Source of the DNA: Gordonibacter massiliensis (ex Traore et al. 2017)
Lineage (GTDB): Bacteria > Actinomycetota > Coriobacteriia > Coriobacteriales > Eggerthellaceae
NCBI GenBank assembly: GCA_900170005.1
Contig: LT827128.1
Location: 2,166,168 to 2,230,167, forward strand
DNA: 64,000 nucleotides
Direction: 5' to 3'
This document shows positions 23,691-33,181 of this stretch, piece by piece. The notes under the pieces were generated by a model that searched no databases, was not told the origin of the DNA, and was given only the letters and a program-made list of their open reading frames with translations. Made by a program: the position numbers and the translations under genes. Numbering within the stretch: position 1 is the first letter of the stretch; each line of letters starts with the position of its first letter.

Positions 23691-25520
23691 ATGAGCTTGC
23701 GTAAGCGGGGCACATGGGGTAAGGGGCTCGTCGTCATCGCCTTCTGGGTGCTGGGTGCCGTCATCCTTATCTTCACGCTGTCGCAGGTGCGCGACTTCGC
23801 CGGCATCATCAACGACTCGGGCGTCGTGCGCGGCGGCACGCAGCGGGTGGTGAAGATGGAAGTGGCGGGCAAGTCGGCCCCGTCCACCGAGCAACGCGTG
23901 TCCTCGCTTCTGGAAAAGCTGACCGTCAACGAGCAGAACCGCCCGTACAAAGGGCCCGAAACCCACGAGTTCATGGACAAGCTTACGGCCGTGTCCAACC
24001 AGTGGAAGCTCATCGAGGACGAGATCGACGCCCTCGATCGCGGCGAGGGGTCGGTGAGCCGTCTTCTCGAACTGAGCGAGACGCACTTCACCCTCGCCGA
24101 CGAGATGGTGATGTCCGCCCAACAGCGCGCCGAGCACGACTTCCTGTGGATGGGCGCCATCTGCACCGTGCTGTTCCTGGCCGCCGCGACCATCATGCTC
24201 TTCATGCGCAACGACCGCATCTCGAAGCTCAAAACGGCTTACTTCACCGATACGCTCACCAAGCGCAAGAACATGCTCGCCTTCGAGGAGCAGGCGCAGC
24301 AGCTCGTGCCCGGCTCCGCCGGAGGCACGTACCTCGTGGCGTACACGAACATCTCGAACTTCCGCTACATCAACGAAACCTACGGCTACGATGCCGGCGA
24401 CCGGCTCATCATCACGCTGGCGCGCCTGCTGGACAACGCGTGCAAGCGCGACGAAGTGGCCGCCCACGGCAACGCGGACCACTTCGTGCTGCTCTTGCGC
24501 AACGAGCCCCAGCGCATCGAGAAGCTGTACGAGCACCTGGAGGAGAAGCTGCGCTCCGCTCCCGACCTGCATTTCAACGGTGTGCTTTCGCTCGGCTGCG
24601 GCGTGCGCGAGGTCGAGCAGGCCAGCGACAGCATCCCGCTTCTCGTGAGCGACGCCATCGCCGTGATGAAGGAGGCGCCCGCCGAAGGAGGCATAGCGCG
24701 CTACGACCAAGCGTTCCGCGACGCCGTCGACCTCAAGAACCGCATCGAGCGGCACGAAGACCACGCGCTGGCGAACCGCGAGTTCGCGCTGTACCTGCAG
24801 CCGAAGAACCGCCTGGCGAACGGCTCGCTCGCAGGCGCGGAGGCGCTCGTGCGTTGGGAATCGCCCGAACTGGGCTTCCTGCCGCCCAATTCGTTCATCC
24901 CCCTGTTCGAGAAGAACGGCTTCATCGTCCAGCTGGACTTCTACATGCTCAAGCGCGTCTGCCAAAGCTACCCGATGGCCCCCGCCTCCTCGGGCGAAGC
25001 GCTTGTCGTGTCCGTGAACTTCTCCCGCGTCACCATCCTGCGGGACGGCTTCGTCGAACGCCTCCTGCGCGTGGTGGACGGGGCCGGCGTTCCCCACGAA
25101 GCCATCGAGATCGAGATCACCGAGAGCGCGTTCATCATGGACGAGGACGCGGTCATCGCCAAACTCGAGATGCTCAAGGCCCTGGGGTTCCGCCTGGCCA
25201 TGGACGACTTCGGCACCGGCTACTCGTCGCTCAACCTGCTGCGCAAGCTTCCCATCGACGTGCTGAAGATCGACCGGGGCTTCCTGGCCGAGAACACGGA
25301 CGCCGAACGCTCGCGCTCGGTGCTCAAGGGCGTGATCGACATGGCGCGCGACCTGGGGCTGACCATCGTTTGCGAAGGCGTGGAAACCGAGGACCAGATC
25401 GCCATGCTGCGCGAGCTGGGCTGCCCCATCGCCCAAGGGTTCGTGTTCTCCAAGCCCTTGCCGGAACGCGAGTTCCGCAAGCTTTACGATATTCCGGACA
25501 GCGGTTCCGAGAGCCTCTGA
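23691..25520 (+). CDS. Membrane-bound degenerate-GGDEF / intact-EAL c-di-GMP phosphodiesterase
   Basis: 609 residues: TM helix (about 14-34), a 115-residue external sensor segment (GVVRGGTQRVVKME, type-IV-pili-methyl-accepting style), TM helix (about 150-170), GGDEF-like domain (185-340) and EAL domain (355-600). The GGDEF signature is replaced by GNADHF, so it is almost surely not a cyclase. The EAL domain has EALVRW, SVNFSR, EIEITES, MDDFGTGYSS, VLKIDRGF and CEGVETEDQ, covering the expected metal and catalytic residues, so hydrolysis of c-di-GMP is likely. AAGGAG precedes the ATG. The next c-di-GMP gene begins 38 bp later. Confidence 0.92.
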   Translation: MSLRKRGTWGKGLVVIAFWVLGAVILIFTLSQVRDFAGIINDSGVVRGGTQRVVKMEVAGKSAPSTEQRVSSLLEKLTVNEQNRPYKGPETHEFMDKLTAVSNQWKLIEDEIDALDRGEGSVSRLLELSETHFTLADEMVMSAQQRAEHDFLWMGAICTVLFLAAATIMLFMRNDRISKLKTAYFTDTLTKRKNMLAFEEQAQQLVPGSAGGTYLVAYTNISNFRYINETYGYDAGDRLIITLARLLDNACKRDEVAAHGNADHFVLLLRNEPQRIEKLYEHLEEKLRSAPDLHFNGVLSLGCGVREVEQASDSIPLLVSDAIAVMKEAPAEGGIARYDQAFRDAVDLKNRIERHEDHALANREFALYLQPKNRLANGSLAGAEALVRWESPELGFLPPNSFIPLFEKNGFIVQLDFYMLKRVCQSYPMAPASSGEALVVSVNFSRVTILRDGFVERLLRVVDGAGVPHEAIEIEITESAFIMDEDAVIAKLEMLKALGFRLAMDDFGTGYSSLNLLRKLPIDVLKIDRGFLAENTDAERSRSVLKGVIDMARDLGLTIVCEGVETEDQIAMLRELGCPIAQGFVFSKPLPEREFRKLYDIPDSGSESL

Positions 25521-25558
25521 ATCCACGCTAAACCTTCGATGCAGATAGGAGCAGGTGC

Positions 25559-28500
25559 ATGAGCAGCGACGTTTCGAACAACCCTTCGATGCACCGCCAT
25601 ACCTACGTCATAGACCGCGACTACCGCGTCGTGTACATGGACAAGGCGGCCCACCGCGTGTTCCCTGCAGGCCAGATAGGCGCGCTGTGCTACGAATCGT
25701 TCCGCGGCGCGAGCGAGCCGTGCAAGGACTGCCCGTGGCACGGCCACGAGCACGACGCCGCCACCCAAACGGTCATCTTCAGCGCGCGGCGCGACCTGTG
25801 GTACGAGATCACCTGCCTCGAAACCGACTGGTTCGACCGCGGCCCCTGCGTGCTGTTCTCGGGAAGGCCCATCACCGACCAGAGCCGCAGCCTGTTCGCC
25901 TCGCTCAGCGAGCCGTCGTCCTACGACGAGCTGTTCGAAATCAACATGACGAACGACTCCTACAAAGTGCTGTACACCGACCCCGATAAGTACGTCATGC
26001 CCGCGCTCGAGGGGAAGCTCAGCACCATGTTCGAGGACGTGCTGAACAACATGATCAACCCCGAAGACCGCGACCGCTTCCTCGAATTCTGGGACTTCGC
26101 CACCTTGACCGCCCGTCTCGAGCAGGCTGGCGGCGCCCTGCGCGGAGAGTTTCGCAAGCGCTTATGCGCCGGCGGCTGGGGATGGGCGGCCCAAACCGTC
26201 GTTCCCGTCAAACGCGGCGAGAACGGCGAAGCCGTGGTCATGTGCTTCATCTCCGACATCGACGCCGAAGTGAAAAGCCGCAAGGAACGCGCCGAGACCG
26301 CGCAGATACAGCGCTTGAGGGAGCGCGACCAGCTCACGGGCCTTTACAACGCCTCGACGCTGTACGAGAAGGCGGCCGAGCTGCTGGCGGTCCACCCCGA
26401 CCAGGACTACGAGGCCGTCTACTTGGACATCGAGCACTTCAAGCTGTTCAACGAATGGCACGGCCGGGAAGCGGGCGACAGCATGCTGCGCGCCATAGCC
26501 GACCGGCTCTCCGCCATCGCCCAGCGCTTCGATGGCGTGGCGGGGTATCTGGGAGGCGACGACTTCACCCTCGTGCTGCCCTGCGGCATCGTCACCAGCG
26601 AGAACATCGAGGAGCAGTTCAAGCTTCCGCCGTTCGACTCCGAGGACACGATAGGCTTCCGCCCCGCCATAGGCATCAGCTCCATCGATCGCGCGAACGG
26701 GTCGGTGAGCACCGCCTGCGACCACGCCATGCTGGCCATGGCCTCGGTAAAGGGGTCCTTCGCGCATCGCGCGGCCTGGTACGAGAACGCCATGTCCGAA
26801 GAGCTGGAGAGCGAGACCAAGACGCTGCTCGAGGTGCAGCAAGCGCTGAGGAGCCACGAGTTCGTGCTGTACTGGCAGCCCCAGTGCAACACCCGCACGG
26901 GCCGCATCGTGGGTTTGGAAGCCCTCGTGCGTTGGCAGCACCCGGAACGCGGCCTGGTCATGCCGGGCGACTTCATCCCCGTGCTCGAGCGCAACGGGTT
27001 CATCGCAAGCCTGGACCTGTACGTGTGGGACGAAGCCTGCCGGCACCTGCGCTCGTGGATCGATCGCGGCAAGCGTCCCATACCCGTGTCGGTGAACATA
27101 TCGCGGGCCGACCTCTACGCCATCGACGTGGTGGACACGCTCGAGAGCCTGGTGCAGAACTACGGTTTGGACCATCACCTGCTGGAGCTGGAGATAACCG
27201 AGAGCGCCTACGCCGAGGACGAGAAGATGGCCGAGGCCGTGGGCGAGCTGAAAAAGCTCGGCTTCACCATCCTCATGGACGACTTCGGCAGCGGGTACTC
27301 CTCGCTCAACATGCTGAAGGACATCACCGTCGACATCCTCAAGATAGACATGGGATTCCTGACCCGCGAGAGCGACGCCCAGCGCAGCGAGAGCATCCTC
27401 GAAGCCGTGGTGTCCATGGCGCGCCTCATGGACCTGCGCATCATCGCCGAGGGTGCCGAGACGAAGGAGCAGGTCGACTTCCTGCAGGATATCGGCTGCG
27501 ACTACGCCCAGGGCTACTATTTCCATCGCCCCATGGACACCTCGAAGCTCGAGGCCCTTATCAGCAACGACGACGCCGTCGACTACCGCGGCGTGCTCAG
27601 CCCCCTGATGGAGCTGATAGACATGAGCGCCCTGCTGAACGAGGACGAGACCAGCCGCACCATCGTCGACAACCTCATCGGCGGCATGGCCGTGTACGCC
27701 GCCTACCCCGATCATTTCGAGCTGCTGCAGGTCAACAACGCGTACTACCGCGTCACCGGCTGCAACTCCGTCGACCTGAGGGAGCGGCAACACCATATAT
27801 CCAAGCAGGTGCACCCCGACGACCTGCCCATCGTCATGGATCTGTTCGCCCAGGCCGAGCAGCATCCCGTGTCGGGCGCCGAGGGAACGTTCCGCCGCTA
27901 CCGCCTCAACGGCGACCTCATGTGGCTGCGCATGAAGGCGTTCTTCCTCAGGCGCGAGCAGAGCCGCAACATATTCTTCGCCTCGCTGGCCGACGTGACC
28001 GAGCAGAAGGAGCAGGAAGAGGAGCTGCGCTCGTCCCAATCGGCGCTCAGCAACGTGCTGGGCCTGCCCTTCGCCGAGAAGAGCCTGGACGACATGACCA
28101 CCGAGAACCGCCAGGCGGCCGCGCAGGTGTTCATGCAGAACGTGCCCGGCGGGCTCATCGGCGGGTACTGCGAAGACGGCTTCCCGTTGCTGTTCGCCAA
28201 CGAAGAGGTCGCCCGCATGGCGGGCTTCGACACGTCGGAGGAGTTCGTCGAGGCGATAGACGGGATGGTGGCCAACTCCATCCACCCCGACGATATGCCC
28301 CAGGTGATGAAGGACATCGGCCCCGAGTACTACGAAGGGCTCGAATACACCACCCAATACCGCATGCCCCGCAAGGACGGAACTTGGTTCTGGGTGGCCG
28401 ACCATGGCCGCATCGTCCGCACGAAGAACAACCGCCTGGCCATCGCCAGCGTGTGCATAGACATCGACAACACCGTGAGCATGCAGAAGCAGCTGGCGGT

Positions 28501-28936
28501 GGAGGACGAGATACTCTACCGCATCATCCGCCGCGCCAACCTGAACGCGTGGATATACGACATCGAGCACGACTCCATCACGTTCCAGAACCTTTCGTCG
28601 AACGGGATCGCGTCGCTGCTGGCCCAAGCCGACGCTCCGAGCGCCGCGTCGAAGGACGCCGCCGGCGCCGAAGCGCTGCCCGACGACGTGGGGCGCATCC
28701 TCAAGCGCATGGCGCGCGAGGTGCAGTGGGGCCGCAACGTCGTGCGCGACATCGAGGTGCAAACCGACGATGACGAGCTCATGAAGCTACGCGTCACCTG
28801 CGAAGCCGTGCTCGATCCCAGCGGCAAGCCCGCGCGCGTCATAGGCTACATGGAGGAATCGAGGCTCGACCAGCCCGCCTCCCACCCCCCGCCTCCCACC
28901 CCTCCGCCACCAGCAGCCGCCTGCTCGAGATGCTGA
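25559..28936 (+). pseudogene. 5' part of a split PAS-GGDEF-EAL-PAS gene (frameshifted)
   Basis: 1125 codons: a PAS-like domain (10-115) with CYESFRGASEPCKDCP, a second PAS (120-230), GGDEF with YLGGDDF (about 328-333; fourth residue Asp instead of Glu), EAL (420-680) with EALVRWQH, SVNISR, ELEITES, MDDFGSGYSS, ILKIDMGF and AEGAETKEQ, then three PAS domains (about 695-1115). The reading frame then runs into HPPPPTPPPPAAACSRC and a stop, which is unlike protein. The cause is an exact 14-bp tandem duplication at 28874-28901; removing one copy restores a 1419-residue protein joined to the ORF at 28930. The fragment alone would keep the PDE module, so it may still be functional. ATG at 25559 follows TAGGAG. 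Confidence 0.85.
28874..28901 (+). repeat. Perfect 14-bp tandem duplication causing a frameshift
   Basis: CCCGCCTCCCACCC occurs twice head-to-tail (28874-28887 and 28888-28901). With one unit the codons read DQPASHPSATSSRLLEMLKG straight into the downstream ORF. With two units the frame shifts and stops at 28936. Confidence 0.95.
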
Positions 28937-29832
28937 AAGGCAAGGCGGTGGAGCACTGGTACGTCAACCTGAGCACGAGAAGCTTCCTCAGCGAAGCCGA
29001 TCGCAAGGCGTGGCGCAAGGCAACGGGCATCGTCTTGGAAGACTGGTCGGGCATAACGCCCGAAGACCGCATCGGCGAGATCGTCCGTTCGCAGAAGGAC
29101 GCGAACGCCGTCGCCTCTTTCCTGAACTTCGACGCCATGCTCGCGCAGTTCGAAAAGGGCAACCGGTTCGGCTCCCTCGAATACCGCCAGTCGAGCGAAC
29201 AGGGCGAGCGGTGGATGGAGCTGAGCTACCGTCTGATACGCCTCGAGGACGGCGGAAGCGTGTTCGCCCATATCTCGGTGTCCGATATCGACGAGCGCAA
29301 GCGCCGCGAGCTGGAGCTGGAGGACAAGGCCGCGCACGACGCGCTCACCGGCCTCATGAACCGGCAAACCGCTTCCGCGCTGCTGCCGAACGCCCTGGAG
29401 GAGACCTTGCGCAAGGGCACGTCGGGAGCGCTCATCATCGTCGATCTGGACGACTTCAAGCAGGTGAACGACGAGTACGGGCATTTGGCGGGCGACGTGG
29501 TGCTGTCGGGCATCGGCCGGCATCTGAAAGGCGCCTTCCGCAAGAACGACCTGGTCTGCCGCTGGGGCGGCGACGAGTTCATCGTGTACTGCGACGACAT
29601 CAGCCGCAGCAGCCTGTCGCGCCGGGTGGGCACGCTCTGCGACACGCCGTGGCGGACGCAGGTGCAGTGCGGCACGTCCATCGAGCTGTCCGCGTCGGCC
29701 GGCATCGCGCTGGTACCGGGCCACGGCTCCCGGTTCACCGAAGTGTACGAGCGCGCCGACGAGGCTCTGTACTGCGCAAAGTCGGACGGCAAAGCGCACT
29801 TCCGCTTCTACGAGGGCGCCTCAGGCAAGTAG
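28930..29832 (+). pseudogene. 3' part of the split gene: PAS-GGDEF with intact active site
   Basis: 300 codons from the first ATG. The frame is also protein-like upstream of this ATG (TSSRLLEM), showing it belongs to the preceding ORF. Residues 1-125 are PAS-like (EHWYVNLSTRSF ... ISVSDIDERKRRELE). Residues 135-300 are GGDEF: DALTGLMNRQT, IIVDLDDFKQVNDEYGHLAGD, RWGGDEF (GGDEF at 213-217) and ADEALYCAKSDGK. Thus the intact cyclase signature is separated from the PDE half. The ATG overlaps the stop of the first ORF (ATGCTGA), so reinitiation could give a free cyclase fragment. Confidence 0.85.
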
Positions 29833-29851
29833 GGGGTCGTCTAGGTTGACT

Positions 29852-29957
29852 CGTAGGGGCGCTCTCCAGAGCGCCCGTTCCGGCGAAGCCGGAACAGCAA
29901 CCAAGGGCCGCGTTCTCGCGCTTCGCGCGAGCGGGCGCTCTGGAGAGCGCCCCTACG
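29852..29957. repeat. Palindromic element family B, complete copy 2
   Basis: Outer arms CGTAGGGGCGCTCTCC... and ...GGAGAGCGCCCCTACG, with the same two inner hairpins and the spacer CAGCAACCAAGGGCCGCG. Compared with the copy at 21945 it differs at only a few spacer positions. Confidence 0.85.
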
Positions 29958-30031
29958 GAATCGGTCCGAGCGTCAAACCGGCGGCGCAGGAGTCGGCCGC
30001 GCCGACCGAACGCCGGCGGCGGCTGCGGCGG

Positions 30032-30919
30032 CTACACGCCCAGGCCCACCGTCATGTGCATCATGTAGAAGGCGAAGCGCATGACGAAGATCCCGGCCAG
30101 CGCGAGCGCACCGGCCGTCACGGCGCGGCCGACCGTCAGCGAGCGAGCTTTCTCGCCACGCGCGCAGAGAACCTGGGCGTCCACGCCGACGCCCGCGAGC
30201 GCGAGCGCACCGAACACCGCGATCATCAGGCCGTAGTACGGCACGAGGTCGGCCGCCGACACGAACGAGTTCTCGATGCGGGGCAACGCGGCGCTCTGCA
30301 GCCCGAACGACACGAGGTTCGCCGCCAGCGCCGTCGCGGACAGCGCCACGAGCACGCGCCCGAACCGCCCCTCCACCGGCCGGTAGCGCGCGGCGCGCAA
30401 ACCCACCACGGCGAGCAAGGGCCCGCCCACCAGCGCGTTGAGCCACAGGTTCAGCGGCACGTACACCGTGTACCACGACACGATGGTCTCGGCCGCGTAA
30501 GCGAACGCCACCGACGTGACGAACACGACGCCCGCCACCATGGCCAACGCCATCCACCCGCGCTGCAAGCCCGTGCGCGGTTGCTGCGAGAACGAGTAGA
30601 GCCAGTACACCCCCGCCAGCGCCAGGAACACCACGGCGCAGAACACCTCGGTGGACAGCGGGCTGCGGCCCACGCCCAAGAACACGTACAGGGCGTTCGC
30701 CGGATTGCCCAGGTGGGTGGCCGAAGCCACCAGCCCCACCATGGACGTGACGAGCGGAATGCTGAGGAACTGGTTGATGCGCCGCCTGACGTCGGCAGGC
30801 AGGCTGCCGCGCAGAAGCGGCAGGCCCATGAGGATGAACGCGACGACGCCCGACGGCGCGAGCGTCGTGAACAAGACGAGCGTGATCTCGCCGAATGCGG
30901 TGTTCACCCCCGACAGCAC
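30032..30919 (-). CDS. DmsC-family membrane anchor, second copy in the dms operon
   Basis: About 291-295 residues with eight hydrophobic helices. The N-terminal NTAFGEITLVLFTTLAPSG matches the DmsC-type anchor at 32533 (EAAFAELPLALFTTLAPMG). DmsC proteins anchor DmsAB to the membrane and oxidise menaquinol. It is the last gene of the dmsA-dmsB-dmsC-torD operon, 7 bp after the torD stop. The start is GTG in either case: 30919, or 30907 if aligned with the other DmsC copy. An operon with two anchors is unusual; possible partners are the orphan DmsB at 35899 or an unlinked DmsAB. Confidence 0.85.
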   Translation of the reverse strand: MLSGVNTAFGEITLVLFTTLAPSGVVAFILMGLPLLRGSLPADVRRRINQFLSIPLVTSMVGLVASATHLGNPANALYVFLGVGRSPLSTEVFCAVVFLALAGVYWLYSFSQQPRTGLQRGWMALAMVAGVVFVTSVAFAYAAETIVSWYTVYVPLNLWLNALVGGPLLAVVGLRAARYRPVEGRFGRVLVALSATALAANLVSFGLQSAALPRIENSFVSAADLVPYYGLMIAVFGALALAGVGVDAQVLCARGEKARSLTVGRAVTAGALALAGIFVMRFAFYMMHMTVGLGV

Positions 30920-30926
30920 GGGCAGC

Positions 30927-31571
30927 CTAGCGGTAGAACCGCGGGTAAGTCACGTCGAGCGCAAGCTGTGCCTGGACGCCCTCCAAGCTGGCCTGCGCCA
31001 AACGCGCGAGCCCCTCGTAAAACGGTTGGTCCGCAGCACCGGCCAGCTGGTCCAGGAAATGAGACGACCACGTGAGCAAGTGCAAGCTCAGGTACTCGTC
31101 CAACACCTCGGGGCGGTTGCCGGCAATCCACGCCATGAGCACGAGCATGAGGCCGATGTGGTCCTCGGGCGTCTTGTCGTCCACGAGCCGCTCGATGCCC
31201 TGCTCGCGCATCCAAGCGCGCAGCTCGAGCGTGGTCTGGCCGAACACGACGCACTCGCGGTCGGTGTACACCGAGCCCCACGGCGGTGCCGGCTTCGGCG
31301 CGGGCCCGATGAACAGGCGGCGGTACTCCCACACCAGGTCATCGTCCTCGGCGCCCTTAGCCAGACCCTCCTTCATGAGCTCCAGATCGCGCGCGGCCTC
31401 CTCGTCGTCCACGAACGGCCACTCCGCTGCAGCCGCGTCCACGTCGAGTTCCGCCAGCGCCTGAAACGCCGCGCCCGCGTCACCCGTCTTCGGATCATTC
31501 AGGAACAGCGGCCCGAGCGTCTCGCCCACGAACACGACGCCTTCGAGCACCTCGTCTTTGTTGTCGTCCAT
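30927..31571 (-). CDS. TorD/DmsD-family molybdoenzyme chaperone
   Basis: A 214-residue all-helical cytoplasmic chaperone. The family signature EYRRLFIGPAPKPAPPWGSVYTD (about residues 75-97; compare EYxRLF.GP..PPxxS) is clear. Its role would be to bind the Tat leader of DmsA and hold the apoenzyme for cofactor loading. The ATG at 31571 follows GAGAGGGA. It lies between dmsC and the second dmsC-like gene in the same transcription unit. Confidence 0.88.
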   Translation of the reverse strand: MDDNKDEVLEGVVFVGETLGPLFLNDPKTGDAGAAFQALAELDVDAAAAEWPFVDDEEAARDLELMKEGLAKGAEDDDLVWEYRRLFIGPAPKPAPPWGSVYTDRECVVFGQTTLELRAWMREQGIERLVDDKTPEDHIGLMLVLMAWIAGNRPEVLDEYLSLHLLTWSSHFLDQLAGAADQPFYEGLARLAQASLEGVQAQLALDVTYPRFYR

Positions 31572-31669
31572 ATCATTCCCTCTCTTTTCGCGCGCTTCAA
31601 ACAAAGCAGGGTACGCTGCCATTGTAGCGTACCCTGCTGCTTCACGATCGATCTGTCAGGAGCTCGAAG

Positions 31670-32533
31670 CTAGAAGCTCAAGCCCACCGACAGCTGCACG
31701 GCGTAGAACACGAGACGTGCCACGAAGATGCCGATGACGGCCATGACCGCGCCGAAGCCGGCCATTCCCACCGGGCTCCTGCCCATGAGCGCCGCCACGG
31801 TACCCGCCGCCGCCAGCACGAAGCAGGCCACGGCGACCGCGAGGTAGATGGTGACGTCCGCCACGAGGTCGGCGCCGGACACGAGCGCGTTCTCCAACGA
31901 ACCCACGCCGATCACCTGCACGCAGAAGCCCACGATAGCCAAGAGCGCGCCCACCACGACGACCACGAGGGCAGCCATCTTGTAAGAGCCCTTGAGCGCG
32001 TCGGTCAGCGACCCGGCCAAGCCCAGCACCAGCGTGCCGAGCGGCATGCCGCCCACGAGGGCGAAGCCCAGCAGCTGCACGATGACGAGCGGCGAGTTCC
32101 AAGAGGCGATGGTTTCCATCATGTACGCCATGCCGGTGAAGCAGGCGAACACCACGGCCGCCAGCGCCACGACGGAGACGAAGCCCTTGCGCGCCGCGCC
32201 GTTCAGCTTGCCGGTCAGGGCCACGATGACGTACACCAAGGCCAGCACCACGAAGATGGAGCCCACGAGGATCTCGTTCGACAACGGCGAGGAGCCGACG
32301 CCGGCGAACACGCCCACAGCATGCATCGGAGAAGCCAGGTGGAAGAACGAGGCGACGAAGCCCACCAGCACCACGACGAGCGGGATGATGGTCATGCGGT
32401 CGATCTTCTTCACCTGCTCATCGGAGAACTTCGTGGTGAGGAAGGCCAGGGCGAGCGCGACGAACGCGCCGGCGCCCATCGGGGCCAGGGTCGTGAACAG
32501 CGCCAGAGGCAGTTCGGCGAATGCGGCCTCCAT
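31670..32533 (-). CDS. dmsC: DMSO reductase anchor subunit DmsC
   Basis: 287 residues, eight predicted membrane helices, starting MEAAFAELPLALFTTLAPMGAG. It begins 1 bp after the dmsB stop codon. As the quinol-oxidising membrane subunit it would pass electrons to DmsB. ELGRID/KKIDRMTIIPL after the first helix and SPLSNEIL after the third are shared with the other two DmsC-type proteins in the window. Confidence 0.88.
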   Translation of the reverse strand: MEAAFAELPLALFTTLAPMGAGAFVALALAFLTTKFSDEQVKKIDRMTIIPLVVVLVGFVASFFHLASPMHAVGVFAGVGSSPLSNEILVGSIFVVLALVYVIVALTGKLNGAARKGFVSVVALAAVVFACFTGMAYMMETIASWNSPLVIVQLLGFALVGGMPLGTLVLGLAGSLTDALKGSYKMAALVVVVVGALLAIVGFCVQVIGVGSLENALVSGADLVADVTIYLAVAVACFVLAAAGTVAALMGRSPVGMAGFGAVMAVIGIFVARLVFYAVQLSVGLSF

Positions 32534-32534
32534 G

Positions 32535-33155
32535 CTACATCACCTCCAGGGGGTTGACGACCTTGCCATCGGCGCTGCCCGCGGGCTTCGCATCGGCCGA
32601 GGGCTTAATGTACAGGTTCGGGTTCGTGTAGGTGGGTTCGGGCAAGGGCGCGATGTTGCCGCGCTCGCCCATCTTGGACATCTCCTCGACCGGGCCGAAA
32701 TCGAGCGCACGGGCCGGACAGGCTTCCACGCACACCGGTTTCTCGCCGGCCGCCACGCGCTCGGCGCAGCCGTCGCACTTCACGGAGTGGCCCTTCTCGC
32801 GGTCGACCTTCGGCGCGTTGTACGGGCAGGCCATGTGGCAGTAGCCGCAGCCCACGCACTTGTCGGCGTCGACGGAGACCAGCCCCGTCTCGGCATCCTT
32901 GTGCATGGCGCCGGTCGGGCACACCTTCGTGCACGCCGGGTCGTCGCAGTGGTTGCACGACATGGACAGCGGGTAGCTCGTGCACGTGCTGGTGAAGCAG
33001 CCGTTGGCGTCCTTCTTCGTCTCGCCGCTCGTCACCTCGTACACTTTGCGATACGCCACGCCCAGGTCAAGGTCCTTGTAGTCTTTGCAGGCCATCTCGC
33101 AGGTTTTGCAACCGGTGCAGCGAGTGCCGTCGAAAGAAAATGCATAGTGCGTCAT
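32535..33155 (-). CDS. dmsB: DMSO reductase electron-transfer subunit DmsB
   Basis: A 206-residue protein with four 4Fe-4S binding sets: CTGCKTCEMACKDY (13-), CNHCDDPACTKVCPTGAM, CVGCGYCHMACPYNAP and CDGCAERVAAGEKPVCVEACP. It has the usual DmsB/NrfC length and order. FGPVEEMSKMGERGNIAPLPEPTYTNPNL in the C-terminal part is typical of DmsB. It lies between dmsA (27 bp away) and dmsC. Confidence 0.92.
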   Translation of the reverse strand: MTHYAFSFDGTRCTGCKTCEMACKDYKDLDLGVAYRKVYEVTSGETKKDANGCFTSTCTSYPLSMSCNHCDDPACTKVCPTGAMHKDAETGLVSVDADKCVGCGYCHMACPYNAPKVDREKGHSVKCDGCAERVAAGEKPVCVEACPARALDFGPVEEMSKMGERGNIAPLPEPTYTNPNLYIKPSADAKPAGSADGKVVNPLEVM

Positions 33156-33181
33156 GATCTATCCTCTCCTTTCCTCGCCGC

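Noticed and set aside
26162-28762. 866-codon minus-strand frame inside the c-di-GMP gene
   Set aside because: Low-complexity Val/His/Leu/Ala translation, no ribosome site; shadow of the PAS/EAL gene.
28880-28900. Programmed -1 ribosomal frameshift at the C6 run
   Set aside because: A -1 slip would also join the frames, but the perfect 14-bp duplication explains the lesion directly and no downstream pseudoknot is apparent. Not fully excluded.
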